From Pseudomonadota bacterium (GTDB lineage Bacteria > Pseudomonadota > Alphaproteobacteria > Rickettsiales > UBA3002), in NCBI GenBank assembly GCA_040384265.1, contig JAZKJM010000001.1:186001-250000 (forward strand): a DNA stretch of 64,000 nt, written 5' to 3'. The notes beneath the pieces are model-generated. The model did no database searches. It saw only the letters and a list, made by a program, of their open reading frames with translations, and had not been told where the DNA came from. Below, piece after piece: positions 18,266-26,821 of this stretch. Made by a program: the position numbers and the translations under genes. How positions within the stretch are numbered: position 1 is the first letter of the stretch; each line of letters begins with the position of its first letter.

Positions 18266-19699
18266 CTAAATCCGCTGATACGCGTCCTCGAAGCGCTGGA
18301 TGTCGTCCTCACCGAGATAATCGCCGGTTTGGACTTCGATGACGATTAAATCCTCCGCTTCGCGGTTTTCGAGGCGATGGGTGGTGCCGGCGGGAATGTG
18401 GGCGGATTCGTTCTTGCCCAGCACTACCACATCACCATCACGCGTGACGGTGGCGCGGCCTTTGACCACCACCCAATGTTCGCAGCGGTGCTGGTGCGAC
18501 TGCATGGAAATTTTTCCGCCGGGGATGATGCGCAGCTTTTTCACCTGATGATCCGCGCTGCGGTCGATGGTGACATACCCACCCCACGGGCGGTGGGCAA
18601 AGGAGGTCAGGTGCGTGTCCGGTAGCGCCGAAGCGCGCATGGCGGCAAGCAGGGTTTTTACCTCTTGCATGCGCTCTTTCGGGCCAACCATGACGGCGTT
18701 ATCCGCCGCGATGACGACCATATCGCGCAGGCCAATGGCGGCGACCAGTGCATCGCCGCTGCGGATATAGCAGCCGCTCACATCATGGGTGATGGCACGG
18801 CCGATGCAGGCATTGCCATGCACATCCTTGGGCGACGCGGCATCGAGCGCAACCCATGAGCCAAGGTCGCTCCAGCCCATATCCACAGGCATCGCTGCAC
18901 CATGACTGGTATGTTCCATGACGGCATAGTCAAAGGATATGCTTTGGCATTCGCCCATCAAAGCTTCATCAAAATGAATGAACGTATGACCACTGGATTG
19001 TGAATCATGGATGCGCTTGATGATATCGAACATGGCCGGGGCATGGGTGGCGCATTCGGCAAGAGCGGTCGCCGCTTCCATGACGAACATGCCGCTATTC
19101 CAGCCATAGCCACCCTCGGCAAGATAGGCGTGCGCGGCGTCGGCATTGGGCTTCTCGATAAAGCGGCCGATGCTGTGCAGCCCCGCATGGCCGGCGAGCG
19201 GCGCACCGAGCTTGATGTAACCATAGGCCGTTTCCGGCGCATCCGGCGTGATAGCGAAGGTGACGAGCCAACCATCCTGCGCGGCGGTGGCGGCGGTTTC
19301 GACTGCGCGCAACAATGCCGCGGGCTGCGTGATCTGGTGATCGGAGGGCATGACCACCATCACGGCGTTGGGCGCGCGGGTGGAGGTGATGTGGAATGCC
19401 GCCAGCAGCACGGCAGGCGCGGTGTTGCGGGCGACGGGCTCAACCAGAATAGTTGCATCCGCACAGCCTATGGCCGCGAGCTGCTCGCTGACGAGGAAGC
19501 GGTGATCCGCGCTGCACAGGATGATGGGAGCCGCGAAACGGGCGCGGTCCGCAACGCGCGCCAGCGTGGCCTGAAATAAGCTCAACCCGCTATCATCGAG
19601 ACACAGAAATTGCTTTGGATAATCGACTTTCGAAAGCGGCCAGAGGCGCTCCCCGACACCACCGGCGAGGATGACCGGGATCAGCGCGCACTCAGCCAT
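18266..19699 (-). CDS. manC: mannose-1-phosphate guanylyltransferase / mannose-6-phosphate isomerase
   Basis: A 477-aa bifunctional enzyme supplying GDP-mannose. The N-terminal nucleotidyltransferase has PVILAGGVGERLWPLSKVDYPKQF, and FIEKPNADAAHAYLAEGGYGWNSGMF. The C-terminal type II isomerase cupin has RPWGGYVTIDRSADHQVKKL, HQHRCEHWVVVKGRA and HIPAGTTHRLENREAEDLIVIEVQTG. The start at 19699 overlaps the end of phoU by 8 bp, so the two are translationally coupled. The mannose donor would serve envelope polysaccharide synthesis. Confidence 0.94.
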   Translation of the reverse strand: MAECALIPVILAGGVGERLWPLSKVDYPKQFLCLDDSGLSLFQATLARVADRARFAAPIILCSADHRFLVSEQLAAIGCADATILVEPVARNTAPAVLLAAFHITSTRAPNAVMVVMPSDHQITQPAALLRAVETAATAAQDGWLVTFAITPDAPETAYGYIKLGAPLAGHAGLHSIGRFIEKPNADAAHAYLAEGGYGWNSGMFVMEAATALAECATHAPAMFDIIKRIHDSQSSGHTFIHFDEALMGECQSISFDYAVMEHTSHGAAMPVDMGWSDLGSWVALDAASPKDVHGNACIGRAITHDVSGCYIRSGDALVAAIGLRDMVVIAADNAVMVGPKERMQEVKTLLAAMRASALPDTHLTSFAHRPWGGYVTIDRSADHQVKKLRIIPGGKISMQSHQHRCEHWVVVKGRATVTRDGDVVVLGKNESAHIPAGTTHRLENREAEDLIVIEVQTGDYLGEDDIQRFEDAYQRI

Positions 19700-20369
19700 T
19701 CGCCGCGGCCGCGCGCTTATCGAACTTGGTGGCAAAATGGATGAAGTGACTGGTCTTCATAATCTCGACCGCCATATCGGCGATTTGCTCAAGGTTTTTG
19801 GCGACCAGCAGAATATGCGTCTCATCATCCGCCGAGGAATGGTGGGCGTGCAGATGCAGCAGGATCGCGCGGTAGGACTGCTGGACAGTGGCGCCGTGCT
19901 TCAGCAGTTTCTCAGTTGCTTCCGGTGCGTAATCAAGCACCTGGGCAAGGCTGAGCGGCAGCATCGCGCTGAGCGAAGCGATGGCGGTGGCCAGTTCGGC
20001 CTTGACCGCACCATCGAGCGGATGGGCGACGCGGCTGAGGCGCTTGGCGCAGTTTTTGATTTTATCCGCCGCGCGCTCCAGCGTCCCGGCGATTTTAACG
20101 GCGGCGAGCGTGAAGCGCAGGTCCTCGCCCATTACGGTGAATTTATTGATGATGGCGGCGACGGTAGAATCCACCCGCAGCTCATCTTCGTTGATGGTTT
20201 TATCGATCGCTTTGGCGCGGGCGAAGGACTCGGGATCCGCTACTTCCAGCGCATCCGGCAGCAGGGCGATGAGTGCTTGCGCGCCCTCCCCCATCGCGGT
20301 GAGCAGGGCGAATAGCTGCTTGAGGGATTCGTCCATCCCCTTGAAGGCATGATTGTCGAAACGGATCAT
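19692..20369 (-). CDS. phoU: PhoU-family phosphate signalling protein
   Basis: A 225-aa all-helical protein with two three-helix bundles. The metal-binding E/DxxxD-type repeats are in NEDELRVDSTVAAIINKF with LERAADKIKNCAKR, and in LVAKNLEQIADMAVEI. PhoU restrains PhoR and the Pst transporter in phosphate signalling. No pst, phoR or phoB gene is in this window; instead phoU overlaps manC by 8 bp. AAGG lies 8 nt before the ATG at 20369, which decides the start over upstream ATGs. Confidence 0.85.
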   Translation of the reverse strand: MIRFDNHAFKGMDESLKQLFALLTAMGEGAQALIALLPDALEVADPESFARAKAIDKTINEDELRVDSTVAAIINKFTVMGEDLRFTLAAVKIAGTLERAADKIKNCAKRLSRVAHPLDGAVKAELATAIASLSAMLPLSLAQVLDYAPEATEKLLKHGATVQQSYRAILLHLHAHHSSADDETHILLVAKNLEQIADMAVEIMKTSHFIHFATKFDKRAAAANG

Positions 20370-20523
20370 CGCATGCGTTACCTTGTTGGTTTCCCCAACC
20401 ATACGGCCAATAACGGCGTTAGTATAGTGGTTACGGCGAAAAAATCGCGTGTTTGCGCATGATCGGCGCACGACTGTCACCCGCTTGCATGAATGGTGCT
20501 TCCCTTTAGGCCGCTAACAGGCT

Positions 20524-21441
20524 ATGGCTGCGGCTATGCCAAGGAAACCCATCCTGTTCATCGCGCCGACCCGCATTGGCGACGCTGTGCTTGCTGCGAG
20601 TTTGCTGCGCCATATTCAGCAAACGCAGCCGGATGCTAAAGTCACCATTGTCACCAGCGCCCTCGCCGCACCGCTTTATGCGGGTTACCCGCAGCTGGAC
20701 CGCATTATTCCCATCGTTAAAAAGCCCTATAACAAGCACTGGCTGGAAGTGTGGAAATACACGGTCGGCACACGTTGGGACGCGGTGTGGGACATGCGCG
20801 GGTCGATCATCAGCTATGTCGTCAGCCGCCGCTTGCGCCACACTTACGTGCCGCCAAAGGAAATTGCGCCCAAAGTAGTTCAATATCAAAAAGCCTTCGG
20901 TCTTCCGTCGCTGCCGCCGCCGGTCCTGTGGCCGACCGCTGCCGATACGCAAGCCGCCACGGCACTGATGGCGGACAAGGTAAACTATCTCATCCTCGCG
21001 CCAATCGCCAATTGGGCGCCGAAGGAATGGCCGATCACCGCGTTCATCGCATTGGCGGAACTGCTGCTGAACGGTGCCTGCGCGGGCTATCGTCCGGTGA
21101 TTATCTGCGCGGGCCACGAGCGCGAGCGGGCGCAGCCCCTGCTCGACGCCCTCGCCGCCTACGACCCGCTCGACCTGACGAACGGCGACGCGCCGCTGCT
21201 GACGATTTATGCCTGTATGGAGCGGGCGCATGGCTTCATCGGCAATGATTCCGGGCTGATGCATATGGCCGCTGCGGCAGGCATTCCCACCCTTGGCCTG
21301 TTCGGCCCCACCCCGGCGGATGTTTACCAGCCATGGGGCAACACCGCCAAAGCCCTGCGCGCGCCGGATAACGACATGGCGCAACTGATCCCCGAAGCTG
21401 TGGCGCAGGTGTTCGAAGGTATGTTGCCGCCGCGGGGATAA
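20524..21441 (+). CDS. GT9 family glycosyltransferase (heptosyltransferase-like)
   Basis: A 305-aa GT-B enzyme of the ADP-heptose:LPS heptosyltransferase family. It has ILFIAPTRIGDAVLAASLLRHI at the N-terminus. The donor-site block FIGNDSGLMHMAAAAGIPTLGLFGPT is near residue 240, and LAPIANWAPKEWP lies at the inter-domain region. The member resembles WaaF/RfaF in layout but is somewhat short. It would add a sugar to the LPS core or to a related acceptor. It diverges from the phoU-manC pair. Confidence 0.85.
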   Translation: MAAAMPRKPILFIAPTRIGDAVLAASLLRHIQQTQPDAKVTIVTSALAAPLYAGYPQLDRIIPIVKKPYNKHWLEVWKYTVGTRWDAVWDMRGSIISYVVSRRLRHTYVPPKEIAPKVVQYQKAFGLPSLPPPVLWPTAADTQAATALMADKVNYLILAPIANWAPKEWPITAFIALAELLLNGACAGYRPVIICAGHERERAQPLLDALAAYDPLDLTNGDAPLLTIYACMERAHGFIGNDSGLMHMAAAAGIPTLGLFGPTPADVYQPWGNTAKALRAPDNDMAQLIPEAVAQVFEGMLPPRG

Positions 21442-21483
21442 AGCCCACTTCTTTCGGCTCCACCTAATTTCTCCACATCCCCT

Positions 21484-21561
21484 CACCCGTCATGCCGTCG
21501 CATGACGGCATCCATCTTGGCAACGGGTACAGATGGACCCCGTCATCCGACGGGGTGACAG
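21484..21561. repeat. REP-like palindromic element, CGTCGCATGACGG type
   Basis: A composite palindrome between convergent genes. The left core is GCCGTCGCATGACGGC and the right core is CCCCGTCATCCGACGGGG, ending in GGTGACAGC. Related copies lie at 26197, 40375 and 60955. Confidence 0.8.
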
Positions 21562-21582
21562 CTAGAGGCCTTGGAAACATCC

Positions 21583-21622
21583 AAAAAAAAGAAAACCCAC
21601 CCGGTTTCCCGGATGGGCTTTG
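21583..21622 (-). terminator. rho-independent terminator of amtB
   Basis: Reading the minus strand, CCCATCCGG and CCGGGTGGG form a 9-bp stem around a GAAA tetraloop. The stem is followed by TTTTCTTTTTTTT. It lies 23 bp past the amtB stop codon. Confidence 0.9.
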
Positions 21623-21644
21623 TGCGAGGTCGCTTGGGCTGTTG

Positions 21645-22970
21645 TTAGAGGACTGGTTTGGCGACCACTTGATCGATACGGGCGTTTTCGCCGTGTTGGG
21701 AGGAATCGAGGCCATGGCCCTCGGCGTCCATGCCCACCCGGATCGGGATGAACAGGCCGACGAGCTTCACAATCACGATGGTGCCGATGAAGGAGAACGC
21801 TGCAACGGCAACCACGCCGATGACGTTCGCCATGAACAGGCCGGTTTCGCCGGAGACGAACAGGCCTTCCACCGTCACCGTATCCGGGTTGACGGCTTTG
21901 CTGGCATACAGCCCGGTCAGGATGGCACCGCAGACACCGCCCACACCGTGGCAGGCAAATACATCGAGCGAATCATCCAGATGGGTGATTTTCTTCACGG
22001 CGCGGGCCACGAAGAAGCAGATCACCGTCGAGACAAACCCGATGATGAGCGCCGAGCTCAGGCTCACGAAACCCGCCGCCGGGGTGATGGCGACAAGGCC
22101 GACCACGATCCCGATCGAGGAACCAACCGCCGTTGGCTTACCGTGGATGGCCCAATCGAGGAACATCCATGTCAGGAAAGCAGCGGCAGCGGCGAGGAAG
22201 GTGTTCATGAACGCATACGAAGCAAGCGAACCCGAGGTGATAGCGGAACCGGCGTTGAAGCCGAACCAGCCAAACCACAGCAGCGCCGCGCCGAGCATGA
22301 TCATCGGCACGTCATTCGGGGTTGGGGCGGCATCCACATCGCGGCGGCCAAACAGGAACCCGCAGGCCAACGCCGAGAACCCGGCGGTGATGTGCACGAC
22401 AAGGCCACCGGCGAAATCAAGCCCGCCTTTGGCCGCAATCCAGCCGCCCGGGCCCCAGACCCAATGCGCGACCGGCACGTAAATAAACAGATTCCACAGT
22501 AGCATGATCACCAGCCACGCCTTGAAATTCACCCGCTCGGCAAACGCGCCGGTGATGAGGGCGGGGGTGATGATGGCAAACATCATCTGGAAAGCGACGA
22601 AGGCCAGCGTTGGGATGCCGGTCGCCATGTAGAGCGAGGTTTCGAGACCCTTCAGCATGGTCGCCGTGGTGCCGCCGATCAGCGCGCCGCCCTCGGTGAA
22701 CACAAGGCTGTAACCAATCACCACCCAGACAATGCCGACAATGGCGAGCGCCACATAGTTCTGCAGCAGGGTCGAAACAACGTTTTTACGGTGCACCATG
22801 CCGCCATAGAAAAAGGCGAGGCCCGGCGTCATCAGCATGACGAGCGCGGCGCTCATCAGCAACCAGGTGGTGTTGCCGGTATCGACTTTCTGCGCCTCTT
22901 CGGCAAGCGCGGGGCTGGCCATTGCGGCCACCGCCAACGCGGGAATCAATAAACGTTTGAACAGGCTCAT
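21645..22970 (-). CDS. amtB: ammonium transporter
   Basis: A 441-aa Amt/Rh channel with a cleavable signal sequence (MSLFKRLLIPALAVAAMASPALA) and eleven membrane helices. Family signatures are LMTPGLAFFYGGMVHRKNV near residue 60, FAGGLVVHITAGFSALACGF with the first pore His, and VFACHGVGGVCGAILTGLYA with the second pore His. The start at 22970 places the signal peptide at the N-terminus. A strong terminator follows. The usual partner glnK is absent on either side: upstream is a divergent mscS-type gene. The C-terminal tail DAEGHGLDSSQHGENA is the usual Amt tail that meets GlnK. Confidence 0.95.
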   Translation of the reverse strand: MSLFKRLLIPALAVAAMASPALAEEAQKVDTGNTTWLLMSAALVMLMTPGLAFFYGGMVHRKNVVSTLLQNYVALAIVGIVWVVIGYSLVFTEGGALIGGTTATMLKGLETSLYMATGIPTLAFVAFQMMFAIITPALITGAFAERVNFKAWLVIMLLWNLFIYVPVAHWVWGPGGWIAAKGGLDFAGGLVVHITAGFSALACGFLFGRRDVDAAPTPNDVPMIMLGAALLWFGWFGFNAGSAITSGSLASYAFMNTFLAAAAAFLTWMFLDWAIHGKPTAVGSSIGIVVGLVAITPAAGFVSLSSALIIGFVSTVICFFVARAVKKITHLDDSLDVFACHGVGGVCGAILTGLYASKAVNPDTVTVEGLFVSGETGLFMANVIGVVAVAAFSFIGTIVIVKLVGLFIPIRVGMDAEGHGLDSSQHGENARIDQVVAKPVL

Positions 22971-23157
22971 AGCAGGAACTCCCTTGATGGACGTTAATTC
23001 AGGTGAACGGGATTTTCCCATCCGTGAGCGGGGTGTGCCCCGCCCGTTTTGCTGTTCCTGCAAGAACATGACGACACATAAGCGCAGAAATTATTGCGCT
23101 GCAACTAAAATCACGCACAGTACTTTACAACCCGTGCGGTGGTCGTATGGTGTCACT

Positions 23158-24459
23158 ATGGAACCGTCGCTTTTAGAGAATGTTACGATCAGCACCGCGC
23201 TGCAGGATGCGCATACGCGGCTGGATGCGTCGTCGCTGCTGGAGCTTGTGTGCGCGCTGGCGATTCCGCTGTTGGCGATGCTGATCGGGCTGCATGTCAA
23301 CCGCTTCATCGACCGCCGGCCGCATACGACGCTCGGCCTCAAGATCATTGATTTCACCGCGCCGCTGGTGAGCCCGCTGCTGGCGATTGCCATGTGCTTT
23401 GGCGCGCTGATGACGTTTAAATACATGGAAACGGCCACCCATGTGCTGCCGTTTGTGCTGAAGCTGACTGTCGCCTGGCTGGCGGTGCGCATTGTGGTGT
23501 TGATGAGCTCGCGCCAATCGGCCGGGTGGCTGATTGTCTGCATCGTGATCCCGATCACCATGCTGCATTTGTTCGGGCTGTGGGATATCACGCTCGAGAC
23601 GCTCAGCGCGCTCAGCTTTTCCATCGGCACGGTGACGCTCAATGTTTACCTTATCCTGAAAGGCATTGCGGCGATTTTTGTGCTGCAATGGCTGGCGAGC
23701 TTTTCGATCCGGATGGTGGATAACCGGCTGCGGCGCATCCGCGATATGCGGGCGAGCAACCGCCTGCTGATCCTCAAAATCTGCCAGATTGCGCTCTATT
23801 GCTTCGTGTTTGTGTTCGGCATGCAGCTATTGGGTATCAGCCTCACGGCGCTGAGCGTATTCGGCGGAGCGCTCGGGGTTGGGCTTGGGTTTGGCTTGCA
23901 GAAAATCGCCTCCAACTTCATCAGCGGCATTATCCTGCTGTTCGAGAAATCCATCGAGGTCGGCGATTTGATCGAGCTGGCGGATGGCACGACTGGCTTT
24001 ATCCGCCAGACCAATGCGCGCTATACGCTGCTGGAAGCACCCGATGGGCGCGAGGTGCTCATCCCCAACGAGGAATTCATCAGCCAGCGCGTGGTGACAT
24101 GGACCCATAGCGACAAGCGCGCGCGGGTCGAGATCATCATCAGCGTGGCCTATGACAGCGACATGGAACAGGTGCGCCAGCTGATGATTGATGCCGCGAA
24201 CGCCCATCCGAAACGCAAAAACGACCGCGAACCGATTTGTAGCCTGACCGCCTTTGGCAATAGCGGGGTCGAGCTGCGACTCTATTTCTGGATTATCGAT
24301 GTCACCGATGGACGGCAGGAGCCGCGCAGCGAGGTGATGCAGGCGATCCTGAAGAGCTTCAAGGCACACGGCATCGTGATTCCGTATCCGCAGCAAGAAG
24401 TGCGCTTCCTAAACGCCGCCGCCCCTGTCCCCGCCGCACCGGAAGGGCCAACCGCATGA
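23158..24459 (+). CDS. MscS-family small-conductance mechanosensitive channel
   Basis: A 433-aa inner-membrane channel that opens under membrane tension. Several N-terminal hydrophobic helices (from LLELVCALAIPLLAMLIGL) precede the pore-lining TM3, seen as SVFGGALGVGLGFGLQKIASNF with alternating Gly and Ala. The beta domain follows, with SGIILLFEKSIEVGDLIEL and EAPDGREVLIPNEEFIS. The C-terminal alpha-beta part ends in a Pro/Ala-rich tail. The start at 23158 is chosen because upstream sequence is the amtB control region. The stop overlaps the next gene by 4 bp. Confidence 0.92.
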   Translation: MEPSLLENVTISTALQDAHTRLDASSLLELVCALAIPLLAMLIGLHVNRFIDRRPHTTLGLKIIDFTAPLVSPLLAIAMCFGALMTFKYMETATHVLPFVLKLTVAWLAVRIVVLMSSRQSAGWLIVCIVIPITMLHLFGLWDITLETLSALSFSIGTVTLNVYLILKGIAAIFVLQWLASFSIRMVDNRLRRIRDMRASNRLLILKICQIALYCFVFVFGMQLLGISLTALSVFGGALGVGLGFGLQKIASNFISGIILLFEKSIEVGDLIELADGTTGFIRQTNARYTLLEAPDGREVLIPNEEFISQRVVTWTHSDKRARVEIIISVAYDSDMEQVRQLMIDAANAHPKRKNDREPICSLTAFGNSGVELRLYFWIIDVTDGRQEPRSEVMQAILKSFKAHGIVIPYPQQEVRFLNAAAPVPAAPEGPTA

Positions 24460-25463
24460 GCATTCTGAATATCGGCGGCGAGGAAATCCTACTGGGTGAG
24501 CGCCGCCAACTGGCGCTGACGGTTGCCAAGCTCTATGATTTCACGGATATGAAAATCCCGGTCGAGGTGGTGCGCGGGCTGACCGCCGGGCCGACCCTGT
24601 TCATTTCCGCCGCCATCCATGGCGACGAGATCAACGGGGTGGACATTGTACGGCGGCTGCTCAAGCACCGCGCGCTGAAAAGCATCCACGGCACGCTGAT
24701 CGCGATTCCGATCGTCAATGTGTTCGGCTTCAACGACAAATCGCGCTACCTGCCGGATCGGCGCGACCTGAACCGCTCGTTCCCGGGCGCGGAGCATGGC
24801 TCGCTGGCAAGCCAGATCGCCTATATGTTTCGCACCGAGATCGTCAGCCAATCGACCCATGGGATTGATTTGCACACCGGCGCCATCCACCGGCGCAACC
24901 TGCCGCAGATCCGCGCCGACCTGTCGCGCCCGGCCAATCTCATGCTGGCGAAGGCCTTCGGCGCGCCGGTGATCCTCAACGCCTCGCCGCGCGACGGCAG
25001 CCTGCGCGAAATGGTCGATGGGCAAAAGATTCCGATGCTGCTTTACGAAGCGGGCACCGCGCTGCGTTTCGATAAGCGGGCGGCGCTGATGGGGGTCGAA
25101 GGCATCCTCAATGTCATGCGCGCCATTGGCATGCTGCCCGAAGCAAAACTGGTGACGCCAACACCCAAACCGTTTATCGCCAAGTCCAGCCAATGGGTGC
25201 GCGCGCCGATCAGCGGCATTTTCGTGACGCGCAAGAAGCTCGGCGAGCGAGTGGTCAAAGGCGACAAGCTGGGCTTCATCACCAACCCGTTCGGCGATTA
25301 CGAATACGCGATCCTCTCGCCGACGGATGGTATCATCATCGGCAATTCTATCCTGCCGCTGGCCAACGAAGGCGACGGAATTTACCATATCGCCGTCTTC
25401 GACGCCGAACCGCGGCCGCATGACGAGGAGCTATATCCCTATATCGATCCGGAGCTGATTTAG
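24456..25463 (+). CDS. succinylglutamate desuccinylase/aspartoacylase family zinc enzyme
   Basis: A 335-aa M14-like zinc hydrolase of the AstE/ASPA family. The zinc-ligand motif is AAIHGDEING near residue 54 and the second part is GIDLHTGA near residue 140. DRRDLNRSFPG holds substrate-binding Arg residues. The C-terminal third (APISGIFVTRKKLGERV onward) is a biotinyl-lipoyl-like beta barrel common in this subfamily. It begins inside the stop codon of the mscS-like gene (ATGA), so the two are co-translated. In other bacteria such enzymes sit beside RimK ligases; none is here. Substrate unknown. Confidence 0.85.
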   Translation: MSILNIGGEEILLGERRQLALTVAKLYDFTDMKIPVEVVRGLTAGPTLFISAAIHGDEINGVDIVRRLLKHRALKSIHGTLIAIPIVNVFGFNDKSRYLPDRRDLNRSFPGAEHGSLASQIAYMFRTEIVSQSTHGIDLHTGAIHRRNLPQIRADLSRPANLMLAKAFGAPVILNASPRDGSLREMVDGQKIPMLLYEAGTALRFDKRAALMGVEGILNVMRAIGMLPEAKLVTPTPKPFIAKSSQWVRAPISGIFVTRKKLGERVVKGDKLGFITNPFGDYEYAILSPTDGIIIGNSILPLANEGDGIYHIAVFDAEPRPHDEELYPYIDPELI

Positions 25464-25502
25464 GCGGGGCTGGTGACTTGTATTCGCGTAATCACTCCCC
25501 CT

Positions 25503-25575
25503 TTGTCACCCCGGGCCTGTCCCGGGGTCCCGCCGTGCAGCTGGGCCGGATGCCGGGATAAACCCGGCATGACAA
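25503..25575. repeat. REP-like palindromic element, CCCGGG type
   Basis: A close copy of the element at 16301-16373 with the same TTGTCA/TGACAA ends and the same two GC-rich hairpin cores. The spacer between the cores differs by a few bases. Confidence 0.85.
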
Positions 25576-25607
25576 GCATTAAGGATGGGAATATCTCAAT
25601 GCGGCAT

Positions 25608-25658
25608 TTATTGCCCATTAAGGCAAATAATTACCTATGATAGGAAATTATTGCCCAT
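25608..25658. promoter_or_regulatory. candidate enhancer-binding site cluster
   Basis: Three copies of the half-site TTATTGCC (one as TTATTTGCC): forward at 25608, inverted at 25622-25630, and forward at 25648. The last two form an inverted repeat GGCAAATAATTACCTAT / ATAGGAAATTATTGCC around one central G. The cluster lies about 90-140 bp upstream of the sigma-54 promoter at 25746, a usual distance for an enhancer-binding activator. A similar TTGCCTAT lies between the flagellar operons. Confidence 0.55.
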
Positions 25659-25745
25659 CTATAGAAGAAATGCATAAAATCCGCTGAAATTTCAAAAAAT
25701 TGGCATTTGTTGAAATACAGCAGCTTATCCATATCATCCCCATCT

Positions 25746-25762
25746 TGGCACGGTCGTTGCAT
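25746..25762 (+). promoter_or_regulatory. sigma-54 promoter of the 71-aa gene
   Basis: TGGCACGGTCGTTGCAT is a full match to the -24/-12 consensus TGGCAC-N5-TTGCA/T. The predicted transcript would start near 25773, leaving a leader of about 35 nt before the ATG at 25807. Confidence 0.85.
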
Positions 25763-25806
25763 ATCCTTTAGCAAGCGCTGACAGAGCGCAACAACAGGAG
25801 GTGCAC

Positions 25807-26022
25807 ATGACCCAACAACAACGCGAAGTGAACGCAACGATCCAGTCGATGGCAGAAGAGCAAGTTCTGTTCCTCAAGAATCGTTACAAAATGAACCCCG
25901 AAGAAATCATCAATCTTTACACCGGCGAAAAGCGCAACGAAGCCACCTATTCGGATGCGATCCGCTCGATCATGCTTTTCAACAGCCAAAACGCGCAACA
26001 GCGTGGGTTTATCGCCTCTTAA
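25807..26022 (+). CDS. 71-aa protein of a probable sigma-54 regulon
   Basis: A 71-aa soluble, helix-rich protein of unknown function. It starts MTQQQREVNATIQSMAEEQ and contains FLKNRYKMNPEEIINLYTGE and YSDAIRSIMLFNSQNAQQRG. The ribosome binding site AGGAGG is 5 nt before the ATG, the strongest in this window. A perfect sigma-54 promoter lies upstream and a rho-independent terminator downstream, so this is a dedicated single-gene transcript. The half-site shared with the flagellar control region hints at a motility role. The codon use and AT content differ from neighbours. No domain was recognised. Confidence 0.85.
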   Translation: MTQQQREVNATIQSMAEEQVLFLKNRYKMNPEEIINLYTGEKRNEATYSDAIRSIMLFNSQNAQQRGFIAS

Positions 26023-26120
26023 GTCCTCCCTCGGAAAGAACTGCAAAAAGCGCGGTCAAGCGCTCGGCAAGCAACCAGTTTCTCCCGACATCACGGACAC
26101 ACAAACACACCATCCTAACT

Positions 26121-26150
26121 GGGTCGTTCGCAAGAACGGCCCATTTTTTT
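26121..26150 (+). terminator. rho-independent terminator of the 71-aa gene
   Basis: GGGTCGTTC and GAACGGCCC pair over 9 bp (one G-T pair) around GCAA, followed by ATTTTTTT. It lies about 100 bp past the stop codon. Confidence 0.88.
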
Positions 26151-26196
26151 GCCTGTTTGCTGGAATATTCCTCTCGTCGTGCCGATGATCACACCC

Positions 26197-26270
26197 TGTC
26201 ACCCCGTCGCATGACGGGGTCCATCTTAGTCACGGGCACAGGTGGACCCCGTCATGCGACGGGGTGACAA
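26197..26270. repeat. REP-like palindromic element, CGTCGCATGACGG type
   Basis: A 74-bp element with ends TGTCACC/GGTGACA and cores CCCCGTCGCATGACGGGG and CCCCGTCATGCGACGGGG in mirrored order. It lies between the convergent 71-aa gene and hisI. Confidence 0.85.
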
Positions 26271-26295
26271 CTGGCGGATGCGGAGGCGGATAAAC

Positions 26296-26754
26296 CTACA
26301 AAATCGTCGGATTCGGGGCGTCGCCGTAGACTTTTTGGGGGTCGAAGAGCTTTTCGGACTCGCGGAATTCCAGCGGCGCACCAACCTGCTTGCCGGTGGG
26401 AATAGCGCGGTAGAAGCAGGAGCGGTAGCCAACATGGCAGCTCGCATCGCCGGGGATTTCGACCGCGATCCAGATGGCGTCCTGATCGTCATCGATACGC
26501 ATATCGGTGACTTTTTGAACGAGGCCGGAGGTGGCGCCCTTGTGCCAGAGCACTTTACGGCTGCGGCTGTAGTAATGCGCCTCGCCGGTTTCAATCGTTT
26601 TTTCAAGCGCTTGGGCGTTCATATACCCCAGCATCAGCACCTCGCCGCTGCCCGCCGCGGTGGTGACGCAGGGGATCAACCCTTCCGCGTCGAATTTGGG
26701 GGCGAGCTCATGCCCCTCTTCCACCTGCTCGATGCTTACGCGTTTTGAAAACAT
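26296..26754 (-). CDS. hisI: phosphoribosyl-AMP cyclohydrolase
   Basis: A 152-aa cytosolic enzyme that opens the purine ring of phosphoribosyl-AMP in histidine synthesis. Signatures are [37 protein letters not shown], the metal site DDDQDAIWI and the zinc-binding [11 protein letters not shown]. It is the stand-alone HisI form without a HisE domain. No other his gene is near. It is followed on the minus strand by a REP-like element. Confidence 0.95.
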   Translation of the reverse strand: MFSKRVSIEQVEEGHELAPKFDAEGLIPCVTTAAGSGEVLMLGYMNAQALEKTIETGEAHYYSRSRKVLWHKGATSGLVQKVTDMRIDDDQDAIWIAVEIPGDASCHVGYRSCFYRAIPTGKQVGAPLEFRESEKLFDPQKVYGDAPNPTIL

Positions 26755-26821
26755 AGCTGCTCCTCGTCTGACTGCGCAGTGATATAATGCGTTTTGGCGT
26801 CAAATCCAGTGAAAATTACGC

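Larger units (their letters stand above)
25464..25806. other. gene-free control region ahead of the 71-aa gene
   Basis: This 343-bp stretch has no convincing gene. It holds, in order, a REP-like element, a cluster of three TTATTGCC half-sites forming a long inverted repeat, and a consensus sigma-54 promoter. It is much more AT-rich than the window average from about 25580 onward. Confidence 0.75.

Noticed and set aside
23028-23048. GC-rich hairpin GCGGGG-TGTG-CCCCGC ahead of amtB
   Set aside because: It lies in the leader of amtB but has no T-run and no partner structure, so I could not tell a regulatory element from chance.
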